From: Psychromarinibacter halotolerans
GTDB lineage: Bacteria; Pseudomonadota; Alphaproteobacteria; Rhodobacterales; Rhodobacteraceae
Direction: 5' to 3'
DNA length: 64,000 nt
Assembly: GCF_029168315.1 (NCBI RefSeq)
Contig: NZ_JARGYD010000008.1
Span: forward strand, 1-64,000
The translations under genes and the position numbers were made by a program. Below the pieces are notes generated by a model that had not been told where the DNA came from, did no database searches, and worked only from the letters and a program-made list of their open reading frames with translations. The stretch's first letter is position 1; each line of letters opens with the position of its first letter. Below are positions 17,544-27,148 of the stretch, one piece after another.

Positions 17544-18203
17544 TCAGGCCGGATCCGGCGCTGGCAATCCCTCGCGACGCGGGCGCGGCGCGCTGACTTC
17601 GGCGACCGGCGCATTCTCGACAAACCGCCGCAGCAGGTAGACGAAGAACCGCAGTTCGTCCTTGTTCTCGGCCAGCCCCTCCAGCCGGCGGGCGACCTGT
17701 TCCAGAACCTCGCTCTCGCCGTCAAGCTCGACCTCGGCAAGGTCAAGGCAGGGGCGCAGCAGGTACAGCAAAGCCTCTGCCGCGGACCTGTCCAACGCCT
17801 CGCGCGTGGTTTGTTCGGTGCGGTATTTCGGAAGCAGGACCGACTGCATCGCGCCCAGCGCCTGCTTGAACCGCATGATCACGCCCTGCACGCCATGCCG
17901 CGCCTGCTGCGCCACCACGCGCACGCCCCCCAGCACAAGCCGCTGGGTCTGAACCACGCTTTCGGATTCCACAATCACCGCCGCATCGGTGGTCTGAGGC
18001 AGGTGCTTGCGGATCTGTGCCACGAAATCCGCTGAGAACGCGCTGCCGATCGGCGTCGCGCATTTGAACGTCGTCACGTTTCGGGCCCCACCCAAGTGGA
18101 ACTCGATCCGATCCGCGAACCATTCATCGGTCAGCAGATCTCTGGTCAGGGTCAATGAGACCTGGCAACGGCCTTGCTGGTCAGTACCCGCTTCGGCAAG
18201 CAC
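17544..18203 (-). CDS. Hypothetical protein downstream of the CheB-CheR fusion
   Basis: I do not recognise this 219-residue protein. It has no signal peptide or membrane helix and ends in a proline-rich tail (SAPRPRREGLPAPDPA). The first 70 residues look beta-rich, somewhat like a small ligand or PilZ-like domain, but no diagnostic motif is visible. The remainder is helical, with a Leu/Glu-rich stretch at about 155-195. The start is a GTG with AAGGA ten bases upstream. It lies on the same strand 106 bases after the CheB-CheR gene and ends 10 bases from the convergent GNAT. It may be an effector or partner of that signalling protein. Confidence 0.6.
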   Translation of the reverse strand: MLAEAGTDQQGRCQVSLTLTRDLLTDEWFADRIEFHLGGARNVTTFKCATPIGSAFSADFVAQIRKHLPQTTDAAVIVESESVVQTQRLVLGGVRVVAQQARHGVQGVIMRFKQALGAMQSVLLPKYRTEQTTREALDRSAAEALLYLLRPCLDLAEVELDGESEVLEQVARRLEGLAENKDELRFFVYLLRRFVENAPVAEVSAPRPRREGLPAPDPA

Positions 18204-18309
18204 GTCTCTGGTTCCTTCGGCTGGGATAAGCCCCTTTTTGGTACGAAGATTTGGTTTACAAACTGTTAACGCACCACCCGAGCCACCAATATAATAAGAG
18301 GAAATCCGC

Positions 18310-21300
18310 CTAGGCCTCTAGTTCGAACGTCCCGAACAGGTACAGCGGCTTGCCGTCTTCATCGAGATCCAGATCCCCGGTCACCCGGCACCGGACCTCT
18401 TTGCCTTCGCCGGTTTGCAGGGTCTCGACCACGTCGAACGGGTCTTTCTTTTGCAGCGCCCGGCGCAGGTGCGTCTCTAGCCGGTCCCGCGAGTCCGGGG
18501 CGAACTGTCTCAGCGCGGCGCCGAAGCTTCGGGTCTCTGTCTGGTCCTGCCACAACAGGTCCTGCAACCACGGGCTCCAGAAGGTCAGGTCGTTGCCGAT
18601 GTCGTGAGAATAGAAACCGGTCGCCTGCTTTGCCGCGATCCTGTTGTAGTGCCGGACCAGAAGGTCGTCCGTCCGCGCCCGGGTATAGTCGCGGAACACG
18701 CCGACCATCGCCACCGTCTCGCCGGTCTCGTCCCGGACGGCGGCGCCTGCCGCTTCCACCACGATCACCCGGCCGTCCGCCCGCATCAGCCGCGCGAAAT
18801 AGTGGAACGGCGTGCCCGACTCTGCGGCATCGTCAAGCTTCGACCGGATGCGCGCCCTGTCTTCCGGAACGTAGTAAGCGATGGCGGCGTCGATCGTCGG
18901 CGGGGCTTGGGTTTGCGTCAGGCCGTGGATCGCGAAGGTCTCGTCCGACCATGTCAGCGACCCGCTGCCCATGTTGAACCGCCACGTCCCGATGTTTCCG
19001 AACGACCGCAGCGTGTCGTTCAGCAAGGTGTCGCCGGCCATGTCCATGCTGTCGATCATCACGACAAGCCCGATCAACTCGTCCCCGTCGGTCAGCAGCG
19101 GGGTCACGGTCAACAGCTTGAGTTGCCAGTACAATTCAAAATGGCGGTTGCAACTGCGCCGCTCTACCAGCGCCTGCGAACAGATATCCACCAGCGGCGG
19201 ATACCCCGGCGGGATGCGGCACTGCGACAGGTGCCCCATCGACTGCCCCCGGTCGCGGATCTCGAAGGTCTCGACAGCACTGCCCGACGCGTGACGGATC
19301 AACAGCCCCGGATCCAGCATCATCATCACGGTCGGCAGCCGCTTGATCAGCCCGTTCAGTTCGACCCCAGTGCGTTCAAGCTGGGCGCTGTTCACGATCA
19401 GCTCTTCGTTGACGGTGATAAGTTCCTCGTTGGTGGACTGAAGTTCCTCGTTCGAGGTCTCAAGCTCTTCGTTGGTGGATTGCAGTTCTTCGTTCGACGA
19501 CTGCATTTCCTCGTTCAGGGACTGCAACTCCTCGTTCGAAGTCTGCAACTGCTCGATCGCCACCTGCAACGTCTCGCGGGTGCGGGTCAGTTCGGTTTCC
19601 AGATACTCGGCGTAGTCGCTTTGCTTGTCTCCGCCCGGCACCGGTGGCACGCGTTGCTCGGTCTCGAACGCGACCAACACCAGCGCCTCGGTCTCTTCGT
19701 CCGGCTTGACCGGATAGGCGGTCATCCGAACTGTGTTGAAATCGCGCGCCTCGATCTGGTGCCATTGGCCATACCGGGGCTCGCCGTGCTTCAGGGCCAC
19801 CATCACCATGCTGTTGGCGTCATAGGCCAGCGCCTTGCGCAGCACGTTCAGCGTCATGTTCCCCTGAATCGGAACCTTCATCTCGACGAACGGGGCGATG
19901 TCGCCATAGATCCGCTGCACCACCCGTTCGGCGTTGACCAACAGCCCGGTCCCGGCAACCGACCGTGCCAGCGCATCGAACCGTTTGCGATCCTCGTGCG
20001 GCGCCTCGCTGCTGCGGGACGGCACCGGGGACGGACGCCGCCGCAAATCCGGCGGAAGCGACTGGTCCAGCGCCGCGACCGCGGGCAGTCGGCTGCTTTG
20101 CTTGCGAAAGATCTTGCCGCCCGGCAGGACCGATGAAAACAGGTGTTCCAGCACGCCCGTGGTCTCGGAGGTGCCAAGGAACAGCAGCCCGTTCGGCTTC
20201 AAAGCGTACTGAATCCGGGTCAGGACGCGTTCCTGCAGGCGCGGCTCGAAATAAATCAGCACGTTGCGAATGCTGACCAGATCGATCGACATGAACGGCG
20301 CGTCCTGAAACACGTTGTGCCGCGTGAACATCAGGTGCTTCTTCAGCCGCGGGCTGGCCTCGATGTGGTCATCGCCGAGAATGAAATACCGCGACAGGTA
20401 CTTCTGCGGGATATCCGCAATCGCGGCCGCCGGGTACATTCCCGCCCGACCGATCTTCAAGGCGCGGTCGTCGATGTCGGTGGCGAAGACCTGAAGGCGG
20501 TCGGTGGGCACGTTGTCCAGCCCGCCCATCGCCTCGACCGCCAAGACCGCGATGGAATAGGCCTCTTCCCCGGTCGCGCAGCCCGGCACCCAGATCCGCA
20601 CCGCCGCGTCCGGCGTCTCTGACAGCTTGTCGGCCAACACCTTCGACAGCAGATTGAACTGCTCGGGGTCGCGGAAGAAGTTGGTGACCGAAATCAGCAG
20701 GTCGCGGTACAGCGCGTCGACCTCCTCGACCGACACGCGGCAGTGTTCGACGTAGTCTTTGAACTCTTCGATGCCCTTGGCGATCATCCTGCGGTGGATG
20801 CGGCGATTGATCGTGGTTTCCTTGTAGTGGCGGAAGTCCACGCGGGTGTGGGCCAGCAGGATCTGGAACAGATCCGAATTCCGGTTGTCGCGTTCGTACA
20901 TCGCGCGCAGGCTGTCCAAATCGCGCGGGCGTTCGAGGATCTTGGCAAGGTGAAGGCCGATCTGCTGCGGGGTCAGCGTAAGATCGACACAGCCCGTCCG
21001 AATGGCGGCGACGGGCATACTGTCGTATTTGCAGGACTCCGGCTGCTGCGCGATCGTGATGCCGCCCGCCTCGCGGATCGCCTGTATCCCGTAACTGCCG
21101 TCGCTTCCCGTGCCGGACAAGACGATGCCCACCGCGTATTCCCCGGCGTTCTGCGCCAAGGACTTGAACAGCCGGTCCGCCGAGGGCTTGGAACTGGCGG
21201 GGTGCCCCAAGGGTTCGGCCAGCTTCAGGTGGCCGTCCACGTAGATCACGTCGTTGCCCGGCGGCGGGATGTAGATCGTGCCTTCGACCGGCTCGACGCC

Positions 21301-21513
21301 ATCCTCGATCTCGGCCACCGCCAGCAAGGTTTCCCGCGCCAGAAGCTGCACCAGCATGCTTTTGTGGCTGGGCGACATGTGTTGCGCCAGCACGTAGACG
21401 CAGTTGAGGTTCTTCACGAGGTTCTGCACCAGCAGCGAGGTCGCCTCGAGCCCGCCCGCCGACGCACCGACACCGACAATGACCATCGGTCTGTTCGTCT
21501 CCTGCTCAGACAC
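18310..21513 (-). CDS. CheB-CheR-PAS fusion signalling protein
   Basis: This 1067-residue soluble protein joins several domains. The CheB methylesterase domain comes first (about residues 10-195), with catalytic Ser in GASAGG (S17), His in LAQHMSP (H45) and Asp in LSGTGSDG (D138). The CheR methyltransferase domain follows (about 205-470), with FFRDPEQF and the SAM-binding GCATGEEAYS. Next is a PAS-like region, then a long coiled coil of repeated NEELQS-type heptads (about 635-720), and two C-terminal PAS-like regions. It has no N-terminal receiver domain and no C-terminal histidine kinase, both found in many relatives. The start is a GTG after GAGGGGGTGCG. No chemotaxis receptor, CheA or CheW gene is near, so it may act in a non-motility pathway. 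Confidence 0.92.
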   Translation of the reverse strand: MSEQETNRPMVIVGVGASAGGLEATSLLVQNLVKNLNCVYVLAQHMSPSHKSMLVQLLARETLLAVAEIEDGVEPVEGTIYIPPPGNDVIYVDGHLKLAEPLGHPASSKPSADRLFKSLAQNAGEYAVGIVLSGTGSDGSYGIQAIREAGGITIAQQPESCKYDSMPVAAIRTGCVDLTLTPQQIGLHLAKILERPRDLDSLRAMYERDNRNSDLFQILLAHTRVDFRHYKETTINRRIHRRMIAKGIEEFKDYVEHCRVSVEEVDALYRDLLISVTNFFRDPEQFNLLSKVLADKLSETPDAAVRIWVPGCATGEEAYSIAVLAVEAMGGLDNVPTDRLQVFATDIDDRALKIGRAGMYPAAAIADIPQKYLSRYFILGDDHIEASPRLKKHLMFTRHNVFQDAPFMSIDLVSIRNVLIYFEPRLQERVLTRIQYALKPNGLLFLGTSETTGVLEHLFSSVLPGGKIFRKQSSRLPAVAALDQSLPPDLRRRPSPVPSRSSEAPHEDRKRFDALARSVAGTGLLVNAERVVQRIYGDIAPFVEMKVPIQGNMTLNVLRKALAYDANSMVMVALKHGEPRYGQWHQIEARDFNTVRMTAYPVKPDEETEALVLVAFETEQRVPPVPGGDKQSDYAEYLETELTRTRETLQVAIEQLQTSNEELQSLNEEMQSSNEELQSTNEELETSNEELQSTNEELITVNEELIVNSAQLERTGVELNGLIKRLPTVMMMLDPGLLIRHASGSAVETFEIRDRGQSMGHLSQCRIPPGYPPLVDICSQALVERRSCNRHFELYWQLKLLTVTPLLTDGDELIGLVVMIDSMDMAGDTLLNDTLRSFGNIGTWRFNMGSGSLTWSDETFAIHGLTQTQAPPTIDAAIAYYVPEDRARIRSKLDDAAESGTPFHYFARLMRADGRVIVVEAAGAAVRDETGETVAMVGVFRDYTRARTDDLLVRHYNRIAAKQATGFYSHDIGNDLTFWSPWLQDLLWQDQTETRSFGAALRQFAPDSRDRLETHLRRALQKKDPFDVVETLQTGEGKEVRCRVTGDLDLDEDGKPLYLFGTFELEA

Positions 21514-22255
21514 CGCACCCCCTCATGCTTGGCCCCGAACCGTAGGGTCTGAATAGGACCACAGCTTTTCCGCGCACGGCAACATCGCGACCCGCAAAAA
21601 GGCGAAACATGGCTGATTATGTTGCATTCAAAACTTTAAGAACGCTAATTAACTCCTTAATTTAAATAACTTTAACCAGAACTTTGAACGACCTGAGAAC
21701 CGGCATCACAGCGTATCGCTGCGTGGATCTCACATTGATTTCAAAGCGGAATTCGGGACGGCCGCCGACGCCCCGGCAGACCGTCACCACGCGCCACCAA
21801 TCGCACCAAGGGCCAAAGCGGGACGGCACCGGTCGCGACCTTCGCGCCGCCTTGGAAACGGTGGATGGATGAATTTCCGGCACGGCTGGCAACGATGATT
21901 CGGCGCTAGACGCCGCCGACCGCCCCCGCCCGTTGAAACGAGGCCGAAAATGCGCCGCCCCGCACCCCGGCGACCGCCTTGGTTTTCAACCCTTTTTCGG
22001 CAAGACCCGGCCGCTGTGGCGCGCAGGCAACGTCCAAGGCGCCCGGCGGACAATCCGATACCGCTTAATACGCGCGCGAGTCGGAAATGGCCCCGTGTCA
22101 CCCAACATCCGCGTTATCAGCACCGAAAAGGGCCTGACTCTCCGTTTCGGGCTGATAAATATTAAACGTCTTCGAAGCGGATACCCGCATGCGAAGGGAT
22201 CGCGGGCCGAAAATCCGCGACGGAGAAAAGAAGATACAGGGGGACCTTCACGCGC
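21514..22255. other. 742-bp intergenic region between the CheB-CheR fusion and mrp
   Basis: No credible gene is seen. The stretch around 21610-21680 is AT-rich and probably holds the promoter of the CheB-CheR gene and perhaps one for mrp. Short frames in it (for example 21662-21892 minus, 21933-22322 plus) show no ribosome site with family-like sequence. The last 85 bases hold two consecutive hairpins before mrpA. Confidence 0.5.
22170..22220 (+). promoter_or_regulatory. Structured leader (two hairpins) before mrpA
   Basis: Two inverted repeats follow each other. In the first, CTTCG (22170-22174) pairs with CGAAG (22192-22196) and encloses a GCGG/CCGC stem. In the second, TCGCGG (22200-22205) pairs with CCGCGA (22215-22220) around an AAAA-containing loop. 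They end 35 bases before the mrpA start codon. A role in translational or transcriptional control by ions or pH is an inference from position only. Confidence 0.4.
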
Positions 22256-25144
22256 ATGGACAGTGCATTGCTTCCGATCATGGCGATCCTGCCCTTCCTC
22301 GGGGCGCTCGTTCCGGGCCTGATGATCCGTGCAGGCCGCAACGCTTGCGCGACGTTCACCGCCGTCCCGACCCTCCTTGCGCTGGTGTTCCTTGGCCTCA
22401 TGGCGCCCGCCGTCTTCCGCGGCGAGGTCGTTCAGGCCCAGTTCGAGTGGCTGCCCGCCCTTGGCCTGTCGGCCTCGTTCTTCCTTGACGGTTTGGGCCT
22501 GCTGTTTGCGGCGATGATCCTTGGCGTCGGGCTGTTGATCATCCTGTACGCCCGGTTCTACCTGTCCGGCGACGACCCGATGGGGCAGTTCTACACCTAC
22601 CTGCTGCTGTTCCAAGGCGCGATGCTGGGCATCGTCGTGTCCGACAACATCCTGCTTTTGCTGATTTTCTGGGAACTGACCTCGCTGTCGTCCTTCCTGC
22701 TGATCGGCTATTGGAAACACCTGCCCGATGGCCGTCAGGGTGCGCGCATGGCGCTGACCGTGACCGGCGCGGGCGGTCTGGCGATGATCGGCGGGATGCT
22801 GATCCTTGGGAACATCGTCGGCAGCTACAACCTGACCGACATCCTTGCCGCCGGTGACCAGATCAAGGCGTCGGACTGGTATTTGCCCGCGCTGATCCTG
22901 ATCCTGCTGGGCGCTTTCACGAAGTCGGCGCAGTTCCCGTTCCACTTCTGGCTGCCGCACGCGATGGCCGCACCGACCCCGGTGTCGGCCTACCTGCACT
23001 CGGCCACGATGGTGAAGGCGGGCGTGTTCCTGATGGCCCGTATGTGGCCCGCGCTGGCGGGGACGGACGCGTGGTTCTACATCGTTGCCTCTGTCGGCCT
23101 GATCACGATGGTGCTTGGCGCACTGATCGCGCTGTTCAAGGACGACCTGAAGGCGCTGCTGGCCTTTTCCACGGTGTCCCACCTTGGCCTGCTGACCATG
23201 CTGCTGGGTTTCGGCACCCCGATGGCCGCCCTTGCCGCGGTGTTCCACATCATCAACCACCTGACCTTCAAGGCGGCGCTGTTCATGACCGCCGGCATCG
23301 TCGACCACGAAGCCCACACCCGCGACATCAAGCGTCTGGGCGGTCTGGCGAAGCTGATGCCGATCACCGCCGTCATCGGAACCGCCGCTGCCCTGTCGAT
23401 GGCGGGCATCCCGTTGTTCAACGGCTTCCTGTCGAAGGAAATGATGCTGGAAGAGGCGTCGCACACCTATTGGCTGGGCAACGACTGGCTTGTGCCGGGC
23501 CTTGCGACCATCGGCGCGCTGCTGTCGGTCGCCTATTCGCTGCGCTTCATCTTCCACGTCTTCGGCGGCCCGGTCCGCGACGACTATCCGCACACGCCGC
23601 ATGACCCGCCCGTCGGCCTGTGGGCCTCGCCCGCGATCCTCGTGGTGCTGGTGGTGGCGATCGGCGTCCTGCCGTGGCTGGCCGAGCCCATCGTGATGCT
23701 CGCTGCCGGCGCCGTCACGGGCGGAGACCTGCCCGACGTGCACCTCAAGCTGTGGCACGGCGTCACCCCGGCGCTGTTCATGTCGATCATCGCCGTTGTC
23801 GGCGGGGCGATCCTGCTGGCCGTGCACCGCCCGCTGGACCGGCTGTGGATCGCATCCCCCCGCCCCGAGGCGAAGACGCTGTTCGATGGGCTGGTGAGTG
23901 CCTGCGTCGCCGCGACCCGCCGGTTCACCGACGTGACCCACAACGGCGCGATCAGCCGCTACCTTGCGATCTTCGTCGCCGCGACGGTGCTGCTGGGCTA
24001 TCTCGCGTGGCGCGGCGGCGGCATGTTGCCCCCGACGCGCGACCTTGTTCCCGTGCCGCCGGTCATGGCGGTGGGGTGGCTGCTGCTGGTTTTCGCCGCC
24101 GGGTACATCGTGGTCCGGCACCACAACCGCTTTCACGCGCTGGTCCTGATCAGCATCGTCGGCCTGATGATCTCGGCCGGGTTCGTCTACATGTCGGCGC
24201 CCGACCTCGCCCTGACGCAGATCACGGTCGAAACGGTCACCATCCTGCTTCTGCTGCTGGCGCTGCACTTCCTGCCCAAGCATTCGCCGGACGAAAGCGG
24301 GACGGGCAAGCGGTTCCGCGACGGGGCCATCGCGCTGTGCGCAGGCGGAGGCGTCGCCGCCCTGACCTTCGCGTTCCTGACGCGCGACTTCTCGACCATC
24401 TCGGACTATCACCTCGCCAACTCGTACAAGGGCGGCGGCGGCACGAACGTCGTGAACGTCATCCTCGTCGATTTCCGGGGCTATGACACCTTCGGCGAGA
24501 TCATCGTACTGGGCATCGCGGGCCTGACCATCTACGCGCTGATGGAGGCGCTGCTGAACGGTCCCGCCTCGCGCCGTCTGCGCAACATGGACTTCAGCCA
24601 AGACCGGTCGCGCGACCGCCACCCGCTGATGATGGTGATCGCCACCCGCGTGATGCTGCCCATCGCCGTCGTGGTCGGCATCTACATCTTCCTGCGCGGC
24701 CACAACCAGCCGGGCGGCGGCTTCGTCGCGGGTCTTGTCGTGTCGATCGCGCTGCTGATGCAGTACATGGCCTCGGGCTTCGCATGGACGCAAAGCCGCC
24801 AGCGGATCGAGTACCACTCGATGATCGGGTCGGGCGTCGTGATCGCCGGGCTGACCGGCATGGGCGCGTGGCTGGCGGGCAAACCGTTCCTGACCAGCGC
24901 CTTCGGCTACGTCCACCTGCCCCCGATCGAGGAATTCGAACTGGCGACCGCCATGCTGTTCGACCTTGGCGTGTTCCTGTGCGTGCTGGGGGCGGTGATG
25001 CTGATGCTGTACTCGCTGTCACGCATCGCGCGCTATGCCGGCGAAACCGTCAACATCGACCCGATGGACTATGACCCGTCCCTCGCCATCCTCGGCGACG
25101 AGACAGTAGACCCCGCGTCCGCTTCCGCGAAGGAGGAGAACTGA
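22256..25144 (+). CDS. mrpA: Na+(K+)/H+ antiporter subunit A, MrpA-MrpB fusion
   Basis: This is the large subunit of the multi-protein Mrp/Pha monovalent cation/proton antiporter, 962 residues. The first about 500 residues form the NuoL-like proton-channel domain. They carry Glu140 in LIFWELTSLSS and Lys223 in GAFTKSAQFPF, the positions I recall as essential in Bacillus MrpA. The C-terminal 180 residues contain the MrpB domain (VVGIYIFLRGHNQPGGGFVAG block), so the fusion replaces a separate mrpB. This fused AB form is usual in alphaproteobacteria. GGGGGA lies 12 bases before the ATG. The operon continues with mrpC one base after the stop. Confidence 0.95.
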   Translation: MDSALLPIMAILPFLGALVPGLMIRAGRNACATFTAVPTLLALVFLGLMAPAVFRGEVVQAQFEWLPALGLSASFFLDGLGLLFAAMILGVGLLIILYARFYLSGDDPMGQFYTYLLLFQGAMLGIVVSDNILLLLIFWELTSLSSFLLIGYWKHLPDGRQGARMALTVTGAGGLAMIGGMLILGNIVGSYNLTDILAAGDQIKASDWYLPALILILLGAFTKSAQFPFHFWLPHAMAAPTPVSAYLHSATMVKAGVFLMARMWPALAGTDAWFYIVASVGLITMVLGALIALFKDDLKALLAFSTVSHLGLLTMLLGFGTPMAALAAVFHIINHLTFKAALFMTAGIVDHEAHTRDIKRLGGLAKLMPITAVIGTAAALSMAGIPLFNGFLSKEMMLEEASHTYWLGNDWLVPGLATIGALLSVAYSLRFIFHVFGGPVRDDYPHTPHDPPVGLWASPAILVVLVVAIGVLPWLAEPIVMLAAGAVTGGDLPDVHLKLWHGVTPALFMSIIAVVGGAILLAVHRPLDRLWIASPRPEAKTLFDGLVSACVAATRRFTDVTHNGAISRYLAIFVAATVLLGYLAWRGGGMLPPTRDLVPVPPVMAVGWLLLVFAAGYIVVRHHNRFHALVLISIVGLMISAGFVYMSAPDLALTQITVETVTILLLLLALHFLPKHSPDESGTGKRFRDGAIALCAGGGVAALTFAFLTRDFSTISDYHLANSYKGGGGTNVVNVILVDFRGYDTFGEIIVLGIAGLTIYALMEALLNGPASRRLRNMDFSQDRSRDRHPLMMVIATRVMLPIAVVVGIYIFLRGHNQPGGGFVAGLVVSIALLMQYMASGFAWTQSRQRIEYHSMIGSGVVIAGLTGMGAWLAGKPFLTSAFGYVHLPPIEEFELATAMLFDLGVFLCVLGAVMLMLYSLSRIARYAGETVNIDPMDYDPSLAILGDETVDPASASAKEEN

Positions 25145-25145
25145 T

Positions 25146-25511
25146 ATGGAAATCCTCGTCGCAAGCGCGGTCGGCTTCCTGACCGCCGCCGGTGTCTACC
25201 TGATCCTGCGGCTGCGCGCCTTCCCGGTGATCCTCGGGATCTCTTTCCTGTCCTACGCGGTGAACGTGTTCCTGTTCGCCACCGGACGCATCGCCGTCAA
25301 CATGCCGCCCGTTCTCGATCCTTACGGGGACGCCTCTTACACAGACCCGCTGCCGCAGGCGCTGGTGCTGACCGCCATCGTCATCTCGTTCGGGATGACG
25401 GCGGTGCTGGTGATGGTGGCGCTGGGGGCCTACCTCGAATCCTCCGATGACAAGATCGACATGACCGACGACCACGACACCACGACCGAGCCCGCGGAGC
25501 AGCCCGAATGA
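25146..25511 (+). CDS. mrpC: Na+/H+ antiporter subunit C
   Basis: The 121-residue NuoK-like membrane subunit has three hydrophobic helices and the family text GVYLILRLRAFPVILGIS near its N-terminus. AAGGAGGAGAAC, inside the end of mrpA, is its ribosome site. The last 15 residues are acidic and polar. Its stop overlaps the mrpD start by four bases. Confidence 0.93.
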   Translation: MEILVASAVGFLTAAGVYLILRLRAFPVILGISFLSYAVNVFLFATGRIAVNMPPVLDPYGDASYTDPLPQALVLTAIVISFGMTAVLVMVALGAYLESSDDKIDMTDDHDTTTEPAEQPE

Positions 25512-27148
25512 ACCACTGGATCATCGCTCCGATCATCCTGCCGGCCATGATTGCGCCGATCGTGGCCTATGTGATGCGCTACGACATGGTGCTGTCGCGG
25601 ACCTTCTCGCTGGCCACGACCGTGCTGCTGACCGCGATCTCTTTCGCTCTGGTATTGCAGGCCGCCGACGGCACGGTGCATGTCTATCGCCTTGGCGACT
25701 GGCCCGCGCCCTATGGCATTGTGCTGGTGCTTGACCGGCTGTCCGCCATGATGCTGCTGGTGACCTCGGTGCTGGGGCTGCTGGTGCAGACCCACGCCAT
25801 CGCCTCGGGCTGGGACGCCCGCGGCCGGCACTTCCACGCGCTGTTCCAGTTCCAGCTGATGGGCATCAACGGCGCCTTCCTGACCGGCGACGCCTTCAAC
25901 CTGTTCGTGTTCTTCGAAGTGCTGCTGATCGCGTCCTACGGGATGATGATCCACTCTGGCGGCAAGCGGCGGCTGCAGGCGGGCCTGCAATACGTGGTGA
26001 TGAACCTTGTCGGCTCCACCCTGTTCCTGTTCGCACTCGGCACGCTTTACGCGGTGACCGGCACGCTGAACATCGCCGACCTCGCCGTGAAGGTGCAGGA
26101 GATCCCGCCCGAGGACGCGGGCCTGATCCGCGTCGCGGCGATGCTGCTGATGATCGTCTTCGCGATCAAGGCGGCGCTGTTCCCGGTGCAGTTCTGGCTG
26201 CCGGGCGCCTATTCCAACGCCCCTGCCCCTGTCGCGGCCCTGTTCGCGATCATGACCAAGGTCGGCGCCTACGCGATCATCCGCATCCACACCGTGGTGT
26301 TCGGACCGCAGACGCCCGCGCTGGACGGGCTGCCGGGCGACTGGCTGTTCCCGGCGGCGGTCATCACCACCTTCATCGGCGCCTTCGGCGTGCTGGGCGC
26401 GAAACGGCTGATGCAGCTGATCTCGTTCTCGGTGCTGGGGTCGATGGGCACGCTGATGCTGGCGATTGCGGCCTTCACCCCCGAGGCCGGGCTGGCCGCG
26501 CTGTACTATCTGCTGCACTCGACCTTCGCGGCGGCGGCGCTGTTCCTGCTGGCCGACCTCGTGGTGACGCACCGCAACTCTGGCGACCTGCTGAAGGCCG
26601 CACCGCCCACGGTGCAGAACGGGCTGTTCGCGGCGCTGTTCTTCGGCGCGGCCATCGGCATGGCGGGGATGCCGCCGCTGTCGGGCTTCCTCGGCAAGCT
26701 GCTGATCCTCGACGCGCTGGCGGACCACCCGCAGATGGCGTGGGCCTGGGTCGCGGTGCTGGGCGGATCGCTGATCACGATCGTCGGTTTCGCCCGCGCG
26801 GGCAGCCTGCTGTTCTGGAAGTCCACCGCGACCGACGTGAAACCGGCCGAGGCGCATGACGCCTTGCCCGCCGACATCACACCGTCGGGCCCCGCCGTGC
26901 TGTTTCCGACCTTCGCGGCCCTTGGCGTGCTCGCTGCGCTCACCATCCTCGCCGGCCCCGTCTCGCGCTACCTTCAGGCCACCGCCGACGAACTGCACGA
27001 CCCGGCCGCCTATATCGAACAGGTGCTGGTCAATCAGGGCGAAACGAAGGACCTGTCCGACCACGGCGACGCTGACTACGGCGATGGTGACGGCGACCAT
27101 GCCGAAGACGACCACGGCGACGACGCCACCGAAGGAGGGACCGACTGA
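25508..27148 (+). CDS. mrpD: Na+/H+ antiporter subunit D
   Basis: The 546-residue NuoM/N-like proton-channel subunit has the conserved Glu137 in FVFFEVLLIASYG and a conserved Lys (about 221) in FAIKAALFPVQFW. After the last helix there is an unusual hydrophilic tail of about 30 residues (coded by about 27060-27145). It is dominated by Asp, Gly and His, with DHGD and DHAEDDHGDD runs. I do not recall such a tail in well-studied MrpD proteins. The gene is translationally coupled on both sides (ATGA with mrpC, TGATG with mrpE). Confidence 0.95.
   Translation: MNHWIIAPIILPAMIAPIVAYVMRYDMVLSRTFSLATTVLLTAISFALVLQAADGTVHVYRLGDWPAPYGIVLVLDRLSAMMLLVTSVLGLLVQTHAIASGWDARGRHFHALFQFQLMGINGAFLTGDAFNLFVFFEVLLIASYGMMIHSGGKRRLQAGLQYVVMNLVGSTLFLFALGTLYAVTGTLNIADLAVKVQEIPPEDAGLIRVAAMLLMIVFAIKAALFPVQFWLPGAYSNAPAPVAALFAIMTKVGAYAIIRIHTVVFGPQTPALDGLPGDWLFPAAVITTFIGAFGVLGAKRLMQLISFSVLGSMGTLMLAIAAFTPEAGLAALYYLLHSTFAAAALFLLADLVVTHRNSGDLLKAAPPTVQNGLFAALFFGAAIGMAGMPPLSGFLGKLLILDALADHPQMAWAWVAVLGGSLITIVGFARAGSLLFWKSTATDVKPAEAHDALPADITPSGPAVLFPTFAALGVLAALTILAGPVSRYLQATADELHDPAAYIEQVLVNQGETKDLSDHGDADYGDGDGDHAEDDHGDDATEGGTD

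Noticed and set aside
21986..24916. A very long open frame (976 codons) on the minus strand opposite mrpA
   Set aside because: It is low-complexity in Arg, Asp, Gln and His with no family similarity, and is explained by GC-rich third codon positions of mrpA on the other strand.
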